Assembly: GCF_021083305.1 (NCBI RefSeq)
Contig: NZ_JAJFAY010000002.1
Location: 62,001-126,000, forward strand
DNA from: Haladaptatus sp. DYF46
Lineage (GTDB): Archaea; Halobacteriota; Halobacteria; Halobacteriales; Haladaptataceae
Direction: 5' to 3'
Length of the DNA: 64,000 nt
Shown: positions 45,885 through 53,355 of the stretch, piece by piece
How positions within the stretch are numbered: the stretch's first letter is position 1
Layout: each line of letters begins with the position of its first letter
The notes under the pieces: generated by a model
What the model was told of the DNA's origin: nothing
Database searches by the model: none
The model's input: only the letters and a program-made list of their open reading frames with translations
Translations under genes and position numbers: made by a program

Positions 45885-45900
45885 CTGAACATTCATTCAG
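45885..45900. promoter_or_regulatory. operator-like palindrome of the ABC exporter operon
   Basis: CTGAA-CATTCA-TTCAG, similar to the box at 39648-39661 before the first TetR gene. On the - strand it follows a TATA-like element at about 45907-45914. Confidence 0.55.
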
Positions 45901-46006
45901 CCACCCATAAACCTTTCCGATACGTCGTAACAGAGTCCGACTCGAAACCCGATTGCGGTTCCGCGGAGGGGCGGGTTTGACATTCACGGGCGTTGACTGG
46001 TTCGGT

Positions 46007-46150
46007 ATGGGGGTATGTGACATCTGTGAACGACGGAAGTCGAACGGGACGCACCTCGTCGGACGAACCGGCGAGTTGTGGGTGTGCCGAGGGTGCATGA
46101 TGCGGGCCGTCACGGGAAAGAAGGAGGAGTTATCGTTCGTTAACCCGTGA
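46007..46150 (+). CDS. 47-residue zinc-finger microprotein
   Basis: A small protein with two CxxC knuckles (CDICERRK near residue 4 and CRGCMM near 29), enough to bind one zinc. ATG 46007 lies two codons before the first knuckle; an earlier in-frame ATG adds a non-conserved segment. Haloarchaea encode many such zinc-finger microproteins, some affecting biofilm or motility. It is separated by 38 bases from the hydrolase gene and could be co-transcribed with it. Confidence 0.7.
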   Translation: MGVCDICERRKSNGTHLVGRTGELWVCRGCMMRAVTGKKEELSFVNP

Positions 46151-46188
46151 GATGACTTTTATGTTCCTCGTCGTCCTCGTAGGAGATA

Positions 46189-47103
46189 ATGACGAAGACA
46201 CGGGGACGCGAGCTATCACGGTTGCGGTACGCGAGGAACGACGCCGATTTCGAGAGCGACGGGACGCGCTGTGCCGGGTGGCTCTACACGCCGGAGGGCG
46301 TCTCGAATCCGCCCGTCGTCGTGATGGCACACGGGTTCGGAGCGGAGCGAACCTTCGGGTTGCCGGAAATCGCGAAGGAGTTCGTCGCCCGCGAGTTCGC
46401 CGTCTTCCTCTTCGACTACCGGAACTTCGGCGACAGCGACGGTGAACCACGAAACCTCGTGAGCGCGAGTCGGCACGTCGAGGACTGGAAGGCGGCCATC
46501 GACCACGTCCGGGGACTGGACGCAATCGACCGACGCAACATCGCGCTCTGGGGGACGTCCTACAGCGGCGGGCACGTCATCCAAGCGGCGGCCGACGACC
46601 ATCGAATCACCGCGGTCATCGCACAAGTTCCGTTCGTGGACGGACGGGCCGTCGCCCGCGCGTCCGGCGTGAAAAAGCTCCTGAAGGGAACGGTCGCGGG
46701 CGTCCGTGACCTCGTCAGGAAGTACACGTTCCGAGGTCCGCACACGGTCCCCATCGCCGGATATCCCGAGGAGTTCGCGGTGCTCAACGCGCCGGGAGCG
46801 ATGGAGGGAATGGAAACCATCGTTCCCGACCCGCCGGTGTGGGACAACGAAGTCCCGGCCCGCGTCTTCCTCGAAATCCCGTTCTACCGGCCGGTTTCGG
46901 TCGTGGAGGACGTGCCGTGTCCGATGCTCTTCGTCGGGGGCCGGGACGACGACATCGTCCCTGTGTCGTCGGTTCGGTCGGCGGCGGAGGCGGCCGACGC
47001 GACGTACGTCGAACTCCCGGTCGGTCACTTCGACGTGTACGACGATGCGCTCGATGAAGCGGTCGGCTACGAAGCGGCGTTTCTCAACGAGCACCTAGGA
47101 TAG
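46189..47103 (+). CDS. alpha/beta hydrolase
   Basis: A 304-residue serine hydrolase. The oxyanion motif is VVVMAHGFGAERTFG, the nucleophile elbow GTSYSGGH (Ser near residue 127), the acid GGRDDDIVP and the catalytic His LPVGHFDVY. DYRNFGDSDGEPRNL fits the dienelactone-hydrolase/X-Pro-like branch. The substrate is unknown. The insert in the middle (residues 150-220) forms the lid. Confidence 0.9.
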   Translation: MTKTRGRELSRLRYARNDADFESDGTRCAGWLYTPEGVSNPPVVVMAHGFGAERTFGLPEIAKEFVAREFAVFLFDYRNFGDSDGEPRNLVSASRHVEDWKAAIDHVRGLDAIDRRNIALWGTSYSGGHVIQAAADDHRITAVIAQVPFVDGRAVARASGVKKLLKGTVAGVRDLVRKYTFRGPHTVPIAGYPEEFAVLNAPGAMEGMETIVPDPPVWDNEVPARVFLEIPFYRPVSVVEDVPCPMLFVGGRDDDIVPVSSVRSAAEAADATYVELPVGHFDVYDDALDEAVGYEAAFLNEHLG

Positions 47104-47112
47104 TCACGAGGA

Positions 47113-47583
47113 TCATCCGAGGAGGTGGCCGAGCGTCCACGCGCCGCCCGCCGACACGAGGCCGAGGACGAACAGGAGGACGTTCGCACGCAGGTCCTTC
47201 GCGGGCACGATGTCGAGGGTGAAGTTCCGCTCCGAGAGCGGCCAGAACGGACGGACGCCCATCGGCGTGATGACGTCCGCGAGCAGGTGGGAAACGATGG
47301 CGAGCGTGCCGACCAGTAGGCCGAACTCCGCTGCTTGCACGCCGCCGAGGAGGCCACCCGCGAGGGCGGTCAGCATCCCGACGGTTCCCGCGAACGCGAT
47401 GGAGTGCGTCGGCCCTCGGTGTTCGAGTCGGGGAGTTCGCGTATCGAGGTCGGGAATCATCGTGAGGACGACGGTAATGACACCACCGAGGAGGGCGTAC
47501 GTTGGAGACCCGGTCGCAACGAGACCACAACCGATGGGGGCATAGAGCGCGAGTGCCACGCCGCAGTGGCCCGGCTGATACAT
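47113..47583 (-). CDS. YdjM-like membrane-bound metal-dependent hydrolase
   Basis: A 156-residue membrane protein of the LexA-binding inner-membrane hydrolase (YdjM/DUF457) family. MIPDLDTRTPRLEHRGPTHSIAFA holds the PDxD and HRGxTHS motifs, and SHLLADVITPMGVRPFWPL the second H-D-TP motif. About five helices are seen. Its biological substrate is unknown. The start at ATG 47583 fits the family's H-x-G-V opening. Confidence 0.88.
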   Translation of the reverse strand: MYQPGHCGVALALYAPIGCGLVATGSPTYALLGGVITVVLTMIPDLDTRTPRLEHRGPTHSIAFAGTVGMLTALAGGLLGGVQAAEFGLLVGTLAIVSHLLADVITPMGVRPFWPLSERNFTLDIVPAKDLRANVLLFVLGLVSAGGAWTLGHLLG

Positions 47584-47678
47584 GGTTTTCACTTGCACTG
47601 CACGGGGGTTAACTGCAACGGGGGAGTTCGAAGGGGGACGACGACAATCGATTTTACCGTCGCCTCCGTCGTTCCCCC

Positions 47679-48371
47679 ATGGACGGACTGACGGCGGTCG
47701 TCACGGGTGGGACGCGAGGAATCGGTCGAGGAATCGCGGCGGCGTTCGCGGACGAAGGCGCGACCGTCACCCTCTGTGGGCGGGACTCGGAGGAAGTCGA
47801 GGAGAACGTCGAAGCCATCGAAGAGCAGGATAACGCCGCAATCGGCCTCCGCGCCGACGTGCGCGACGAGTTCGACGTGGAACGACTGATGGAAACCGCC
47901 GCCCGAGAAGGTGACGGCGGTATCGACGTGGTGGTGGCGAACGCCGGAGTCTATCACGGCGTGCCGGGCGAAACGCCGCTGACGGCGGAATCGTACGCGG
48001 CCTTCGACGACACGCTTCGGACGAACTGTCGAGGGGTGTACACGACGATCCGGGAGTCGCTTCCCCACCTCGCCGAAGACGCCCGCGTCCTCGTTCCGAC
48101 CGGCGGTATCGGCCACGAAACCCACGCAGGTTACGGTTCCTACGCCGTCTCGAAGGCCGCCGCGGAAGCGCTCGTCCGCGGCTTTTCGGCCGAACTCGAC
48201 GGAACGGTCGTCGGCGTCGACCCCGGCGTGGTCGGAACCGACATGATGGGCGGGAAGGGACGCGACCCGGAGGACGTGGCCGGACTGTTCGTCTGGGCCG
48301 CCACGGACGCACAGGAGGTAAACGGGGACATCGTCGGTCTGAAGCGGTGGCGGCAGGCGACGCGGGAGTGA
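47679..48371 (+). CDS. short-chain dehydrogenase/reductase
   Basis: A 230-residue classical SDR. TGGTRGIGRGIAAAF is at the N-terminus, followed by NAG in VVANAGVYHG, the catalytic Ser region, and YAVSK in YGSYAVSKAAAEALV (about residues 151-165). The FabG-like length and the C-terminal DIVGLKRW ending are usual. NADP(H)-dependent; substrate unknown. Confidence 0.9.
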   Translation: MDGLTAVVTGGTRGIGRGIAAAFADEGATVTLCGRDSEEVEENVEAIEEQDNAAIGLRADVRDEFDVERLMETAAREGDGGIDVVVANAGVYHGVPGETPLTAESYAAFDDTLRTNCRGVYTTIRESLPHLAEDARVLVPTGGIGHETHAGYGSYAVSKAAAEALVRGFSAELDGTVVGVDPGVVGTDMMGGKGRDPEDVAGLFVWAATDAQEVNGDIVGLKRWRQATRE

Positions 48372-48372
48372 C

Positions 48373-49083
48373 TCAGTCGAGTCGCTTGGGCGCGTGGACG
48401 TGAAACTCCATCTCCGGGCAGTACCGAACCCGCGGTTCGGCATCGGGCACTGATAGACCGACGGCATCGAAGAGCGAACCGGCGCGGACGTCGGCCTCGG
48501 CGGGGTGAAGCGTCCACGGGTCGTGTTCGACGCGGGCGGTCATTTCGGCCTGCGGGACGAACAGCCGATAGCGCTCCGCGAGGAAGTCGGCGAGCGACCC
48601 GGGTTCGGGGACGGTTGCGGTAGCATTCGGGCGATACGTCGCCTCGAATTCGACCGGGAGCGTTTCGGGATGGAATCGGTGACTCCGAACGCGACGCGTT
48701 CGTTCCGCGTTACTCGTCTCGTCCGTTCCGTCGGTTTCGATGGAGATGTCGGCGTGAAAGTACGGCAGGTGATACAGCCGTCGTGCCACGCGGGTCACAA
48801 GCCGACTCGCCGTATCGAGGCTCAAAAAGTAGACGCCGGTGGCGTCGCCGAGGCGGACGTAGGTTCGGAAGTTGACCTGCGGAAACGTCATGCCGAGCGC
48901 CCTCGGCGCGCCGGGAAGTCTCGCGTTCTCGATGGTCGAAGCGAGGACGCTGACCCATGCTCGCCCGTCGTACGTGTGGAGCGCCAGCGAATCCGGAATC
49001 GCGTTTTCGAGCGGCGCGGTGCCGACGGGCCAGTGGACGAACAGGCAATCGCGCCACGTGAATCGAAGGGCGCGCATGGTCAC
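48373..49083 (-). CDS. DUF2071 (YqjF-like) protein
   Basis: A 236-residue DUF2071 protein. LFVHWPVGTAPLENAIPDSLALHTYDGRAWVSVL is the N-terminal signature, and FPQVNFRTYVRL and VYFLSLDT follow. The family has an acetoacetate-decarboxylase-like fold, but its function is unsettled. The stop lies one base from the SDR stop on the other strand (convergent pair). Confidence 0.9.
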   Translation of the reverse strand: MTMRALRFTWRDCLFVHWPVGTAPLENAIPDSLALHTYDGRAWVSVLASTIENARLPGAPRALGMTFPQVNFRTYVRLGDATGVYFLSLDTASRLVTRVARRLYHLPYFHADISIETDGTDETSNAERTRRVRSHRFHPETLPVEFEATYRPNATATVPEPGSLADFLAERYRLFVPQAEMTARVEHDPWTLHPAEADVRAGSLFDAVGLSVPDAEPRVRYCPEMEFHVHAPKRLD

Positions 49084-49094
49084 GACCGCCAGTG

Positions 49095-49325
49095 TTACCA
49101 GCAGGCGAAACAGCAGAACGGGACGCCGAAGGAGATGGCGAGGACGGGAGCGAGCGCCAGCACGCCGAGCGACCCGGCGACGAAGGCGTCGAGGCCGAGA
49201 CGCGAAAGCGTGCCGTACACCAGTTCACCCGCGAACGGAACGGTGAGTCTGAAGAGGAGGTACGCCACGAGCGTCTGTGCCACGCGAACCGAAAAGCGGG
49301 CACCGCGAATCGTCTTCGTCTCCAT
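49095..49325 (-). CDS. small membrane protein, unknown function
   Basis: A 76-residue protein from ATG 49325. Two helices (about residues 14-34 and 47-68) and a Cys pair near the C-terminus (FCCFACW) are seen. It lies 11 bases upstream of the DUF2071 gene on the same strand, so the two may form an operon. The Cys-rich end may bind a metal or be lipid-modified. No family is recognised. Confidence 0.6.
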   Translation of the reverse strand: METKTIRGARFSVRVAQTLVAYLLFRLTVPFAGELVYGTLSRLGLDAFVAGSLGVLALAPVLAISFGVPFCCFACW

Positions 49326-49410
49326 CGTTTTTTCACGTGCCGTCGCTCGGCAATAGCTTTGTGGTGGCCGACCGACGGACTTAACAACATCAGAGGGGAG
49401 ATTAATAATC

Positions 49411-50244
49411 ATGCCACGACTGTCACGGCTCGGCGTCGCCGGGTTCGTCGCCCTCGTCGTCCTCACCGGGGTGGGGGTGACGGCGGGCCTGTCCAAAGTC
49501 CTCGTCATCGCGTGGGTTGCGTTCGCGGCCATGGCCGCGGGTGCCGCGCTCTCGAAGGGGACGAGCGACTCCATGCACGCGAAAAAGCTCGTCTGGGCCT
49601 TCGGGTTGGCGAGCGGCGCGATGATAACCAGCGCCGCCGTCTTCCTCGTCCCGAGCGCGATTTCACATCACCCGGAGTTCGGCGGGTTCGGCATCGCCTT
49701 CGGGATTCTGGTCGGCTTTAGCGCCCACACGATAGGCCACCGAGCGACCCACCTCGACACCGCGCTCGACCACACGTCCGTCGAACTGACCGCCCACTCG
49801 TTCGCCGCGGGCGCCATCATCGGCCTCGTCTACGGCAACATGCCGGACCTCGGGTTGCTCCTCGGCCTCGCCATCGTCTCGCACAAGGGACCCGCCGGGT
49901 ACGTCGCCGCCCACCGACTCCGGGACGGCGGAAACCCCGCCTCCGTCCTGCTCCTTCCCGCCGCCGGAATCGGTATCACTGCTATCGGTTCCGCGCTCCT
50001 CCACCTCCCGTCCAGCGCCGCGATAAACGGCCTCGTCTTCGGGTTCGCCGCGGGCGTCTTCCTCCACGTCGCCATGGACTTCCTCCCGCGCTGCGAACTC
50101 GGCGGCGAGGTGTACGAGGTGGCCCAGTTGAGCGACAACGCACACCATCTCCTCGACGAACTCCGCATGCACGCCGTAATGAGTACCGCACTGGGTGGAA
50201 TCGTCGTGTTCGCGCTGTGGGCAGTCATCAGCGGATCCGGCTAG
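49411..50244 (+). CDS. ZIP-like divalent metal transporter
   Basis: A 277-residue membrane protein with about eight helices. The two metal-site helices are visible as VELTAHSFAAGAIIGLVYG and LLLGLAIVSHKGPAGYVAAHRL, the ZIP-family HxxxG and HKxPxG patterns. The cytoplasmic loop lacks the usual His-rich string. It probably imports zinc, iron or another divalent cation. ATG 49411 follows an AATAAT stretch suitable as a promoter. Confidence 0.8.
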   Translation: MPRLSRLGVAGFVALVVLTGVGVTAGLSKVLVIAWVAFAAMAAGAALSKGTSDSMHAKKLVWAFGLASGAMITSAAVFLVPSAISHHPEFGGFGIAFGILVGFSAHTIGHRATHLDTALDHTSVELTAHSFAAGAIIGLVYGNMPDLGLLLGLAIVSHKGPAGYVAAHRLRDGGNPASVLLLPAAGIGITAIGSALLHLPSSAAINGLVFGFAAGVFLHVAMDFLPRCELGGEVYEVAQLSDNAHHLLDELRMHAVMSTALGGIVVFALWAVISGSG

Positions 50245-50318
50245 CGACGGTACAGTTCGTTTTCCGGCGTTTCCGTGGAAAAGAGATATAACATTGCCCG
50301 AGAAATGTAAGAACAGTA

Positions 50319-50969
50319 ATGGTTCGGACCCATCTCCCCCTCCGACGGACCGTTCCCCTCGGCGTCGGAACGTTCGTCTTCGGATACCTCCTGACGTTCG
50401 TGGCGACGGCGGGCCGTACCGGCGAAATCATGGCCATCGAACTTCCCGGGAGGTATCTCGACCCAACGTCGCTCTCGCATATCTTCGGAGGGCCGCCACC
50501 ACGGTGGGTGCTTTCCGGATGGGTGTTTTACAACTCCCATCTCGTACCGACGGGTCTTCCGACGGCGGATACGATCAACGGCTTTCGGTCGCTCACGAAC
50601 CGGTCCCTCATTGCGATGGTCGGCGGGCCGTTCTTCCTTCTCTATCTCGTCCCGCCCATCCTCCTGATCGGCGCGGGATACGTGGCGGTTCGGACCGGAA
50701 CGACGCCAGGCGCTAACGGACCACGGAACGCCGGAGCCAGTATCGCGGTCGGGTATCTTCCCTTGTTCGTCGTCGGTACCTTCGCCTTCGCTGCCAGTGC
50801 CGCCAACGCCCCGGTAACCGCCACACCGGACGGCATTCCGGCGATTTTCCTCGGTCTGGTCTATCCCATCGTCTTCGGCGCACTCGGCGGGATGGCGGCG
50901 GAACGGCGTTCCGGAGACGGGACGGAATCGCCCGCCAACGACGCCGAAACGGCGTCGGGAAGATACTGA
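50319..50969 (+). CDS. haloarchaeal polytopic membrane protein, unknown function
   Basis: A 216-residue protein with about five helices (VPLGVGTFVFGYLLTFV, then FFLLYLVPPILLIGAGYV, VGYLPLFVVGTFAFAASAA and IFLGLVYPIVFGALGGMAA). It has an outward loop of about 55 residues between helices one and two, and an acidic tail. The type is common in haloarchaeal genomes and has no assigned role. It follows the ZIP gene by 74 bases in the same direction. Confidence 0.65.
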   Translation: MVRTHLPLRRTVPLGVGTFVFGYLLTFVATAGRTGEIMAIELPGRYLDPTSLSHIFGGPPPRWVLSGWVFYNSHLVPTGLPTADTINGFRSLTNRSLIAMVGGPFFLLYLVPPILLIGAGYVAVRTGTTPGANGPRNAGASIAVGYLPLFVVGTFAFAASAANAPVTATPDGIPAIFLGLVYPIVFGALGGMAAERRSGDGTESPANDAETASGRY

Positions 50970-51029
50970 TAACGGTCGCTGTGCCGTATGAATCCCGCCG
51001 AGTACGGTGGCGGTGAAACCAGTGAATCC

Positions 51030-51539
51030 TCACAGTTCCCGAACCGAATCCGGGTTCTCCACGTCCCACAGATATTCGGGTAGAAAGGCGTCCAAGTGAT
51101 CGATGATTTTGCGGTCGCTTTCGTTCATTCCCTCACAGTGGTCCCACGCCGATTCGCGGATATCGACGTGCATCTCGCCGCTCTCCTCGCGGATGGAAAC
51201 CGGATAGACGAAACACCGGGCCGGCTTCCAACCGTTTTCGGCTTGCAACTCACAGAGGCCGTCCTCGCGGAGGAAGTGACAGGCACAGCCGTCTTCCGCC
51301 GTCTCGTCGTGGTCTTTCTCCTCGCGGCGCACGAAATCCTCGCCGCGAAACTCGGTGGTCGCCCCGTTCAAGTCGGCGTGGTTTCCCAACTCGAAGAACT
51401 CACGGTCGTACAGCATGACGCCGTGGTGACAACACCACGTACAGCTATCGACGCATTCGAACGTGAGGTCGGGGTCGAACTCCACCACCGCCTCGCGGCC
51501 CGGATGCACTTCGACGCGAACGGGCGTGTCGGCGCTCAC
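51030..51539 (-). CDS. YkgJ-type cysteine-cluster protein
   Basis: A 169-residue protein from GTG 51539 (GAGGCG upstream). The cysteine pattern CVDSCTWCCHHGVML, then CACHFLREDGLCELQ and the later CFVYP, matches the CxxxCC zinc- or iron-binding YkgJ (UPF0153) family. Its function is unknown; several members are tied to metal or sulfur chemistry. It is divergent from the HemAT gene across about 230 bases. Confidence 0.85.
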   Translation of the reverse strand: MSADTPVRVEVHPGREAVVEFDPDLTFECVDSCTWCCHHGVMLYDREFFELGNHADLNGATTEFRGEDFVRREEKDHDETAEDGCACHFLREDGLCELQAENGWKPARCFVYPVSIREESGEMHVDIRESAWDHCEGMNESDRKIIDHLDAFLPEYLWDVENPDSVREL

Positions 51540-51740
51540 GTTTTCGCCTCGTCGCGTGTGCTGAAATGAGATACGGTTTTCGGGCGGCCGGAACCGAGAC
51601 CACTCGGAGGATGGAACTCCGGCGACGAACTGTGTGAAATATAACCGAGAGGTAATCGCACCACACAATCCGATCAACACACTACCCACTTCATGACCCG
51701 TTCTTTCCACCGATTCCCGGACACCGATAACGGTAATAAT

Positions 51741-51750
51741 TTAAATATAT
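51741..51750 (+). promoter_or_regulatory. TATA box of the HemAT-type transducer
   Basis: TTAAATATAT ends 17 bases before the ATG at 51768, with its centre about 22-25 bases upstream. It predicts a leaderless transcript from that ATG. Confidence 0.55.
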
Positions 51751-51767
51751 TTCGCACAGTTCTAGAC

Positions 51768-53336
51768 ATGGACAGAACGGGAGACGTCTTCGGGAACTCG
51801 GATCTCGGAAAGCAGCTAGATATCAACGCGCAACTCGACGAGATGGGTCTCGATATGGCGGAAATAGAGCGGCGAAAGTCGTTTCTCGACTTCGACGCGG
51901 TGGACGCCGACCGACTGTCCGCCCTCCGACCGACGTTCGAGGAACACCGCGGAGAAATCGCGGACCGATTTTACGAGAACGTACAGGCAGACACCGAGAC
52001 GGACGACATCCTCTCGAACTCCACGCGAACCATCGAATCGCTCAAAGCGATGCAGGGCGAGTATCTCGTCACCCTCACGAACGGAACGTACGACGAGGAG
52101 TACGTCCGAAACCGCGCACGAATCGGAAAGCTCCACGACGTGCTGGAGATGCCGCTCAACCACTATCTCGGACAGTACGGCGTCTATTACGAATTCGTCT
52201 CGGAGCTGTTGGAAGAACGGCTGCAAGACGACCTCGAAGCGATGGTCCGGGAGCGCGTTTCGCCCGCGGCGACCGACGGGGGGCAACTCGCACAATCGCG
52301 GGCCGACGTGGACGAACTCGTCGCCGACGTTCGGGAGTCGGTTCACGAACGCTTCGAGGACATGCTCTCGGTGCTTCGCGTCCTCGACCTCGACATGCAG
52401 ATAGTGGCGGACACGTACGTCCACTCCCACAGCCAGCAGATGAAGGCGGAAATCGAGCGTTCGCGCGCGCTTCGTGAATCGACCGAACAGCACGTCCTCG
52501 ATGCTCACGAATCGGCCGCCGACGTCGCTGAAAGTTCGAGCGAAATCAGTCAGCTCACCGACGAACAGTCGAGAAACATGGAGCGAATCGCGAGCGAGGT
52601 GTCCACCCAGAGTGCGACCGTCGAGGAAATCGCCGCCAGCGCGAACGAAGTGGAGCGCCAGAGCCGCGAATCCCAACAGCTCGCGGAGGAGGGAAAGAAC
52701 CTCGGCCAGCGGGCCATGAGCGCGACCGAATCGACCGAAGAAGCGCGCGAGAGCATGGTGGACGACGCCGAGGAACTCCAGAACGCGGTGAGCGAAATCG
52801 GCGACGCAGTGCGGATGATAAACGACGTCGCCGACCAGACGAACCTCCTCGCGCTGAACGCTTCCATCGAAGCGGCGCGGGCGGGGGAGGCGGGCGACGG
52901 CTTTGCCGTCGTCGCCGAGGAGGTCAAATCGCTCGCCGAGGAGTCGAAGGAACGGGCAGCAGAAATCGAATCGATGGGCGAGCGCATCGAGAATCGAACC
53001 GAGAGCACGCTCGACAGTCTCGGCGAGAGCGAGGCGTCCATCTCGGAGACGGTCACAGCCGTCCAGCGAACGGGCGAGAAACTCGAACGAATCGTGGACT
53101 CGGCCACGGAAACCGCGGTCGGAATGGAACAGATAACCGCGGCGACGGACGAGCAGGCGTCGAGCACCCAAGAGGTGGCGACCATGATAGACGAGGCGGC
53201 GGAGACGTCCGCCCGCGTCTCGACGGAGGTGTCGTCCATCGCGAAGACGAACGAGGAGCAGGCACGAACCATCGAAGAACTGGACGAAATCGTCGCCAAC
53301 CTCGGCGACGAGGAGAGCGATATCGGTCGAATCTGA
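51768..53336 (+). CDS. hemAT: globin-coupled methyl-accepting transducer (HemAT)
   Basis: A 522-residue soluble transducer. Residues about 20-185 are a sensor globin: [19 protein letters not shown], and the proximal-histidine helix [23 protein letters not shown] coiled coil follows, then the cytoplasmic signalling domain with the hairpin tip [42 protein letters not shown]. It has no membrane helix. It binds oxygen through heme and signals to CheA for aerotaxis. No other che genes are in the window. ATG 51768 is favoured over an upstream frame start by its TATA spacing. Confidence 0.92.
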   Translation: MDRTGDVFGNSDLGKQLDINAQLDEMGLDMAEIERRKSFLDFDAVDADRLSALRPTFEEHRGEIADRFYENVQADTETDDILSNSTRTIESLKAMQGEYLVTLTNGTYDEEYVRNRARIGKLHDVLEMPLNHYLGQYGVYYEFVSELLEERLQDDLEAMVRERVSPAATDGGQLAQSRADVDELVADVRESVHERFEDMLSVLRVLDLDMQIVADTYVHSHSQQMKAEIERSRALRESTEQHVLDAHESAADVAESSSEISQLTDEQSRNMERIASEVSTQSATVEEIAASANEVERQSRESQQLAEEGKNLGQRAMSATESTEEARESMVDDAEELQNAVSEIGDAVRMINDVADQTNLLALNASIEAARAGEAGDGFAVVAEEVKSLAEESKERAAEIESMGERIENRTESTLDSLGESEASISETVTAVQRTGEKLERIVDSATETAVGMEQITAATDEQASSTQEVATMIDEAAETSARVSTEVSSIAKTNEEQARTIEELDEIVANLGDEESDIGRI

Positions 53337-53355
53337 GTGTGAAAACGAAGCGCGA

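Noticed and set aside
45838..46113. N-terminal extension of the ABC ATPase to 46113
   Set aside because: The extension spans the TATA-like element and the operator palindrome and has no family resemblance.
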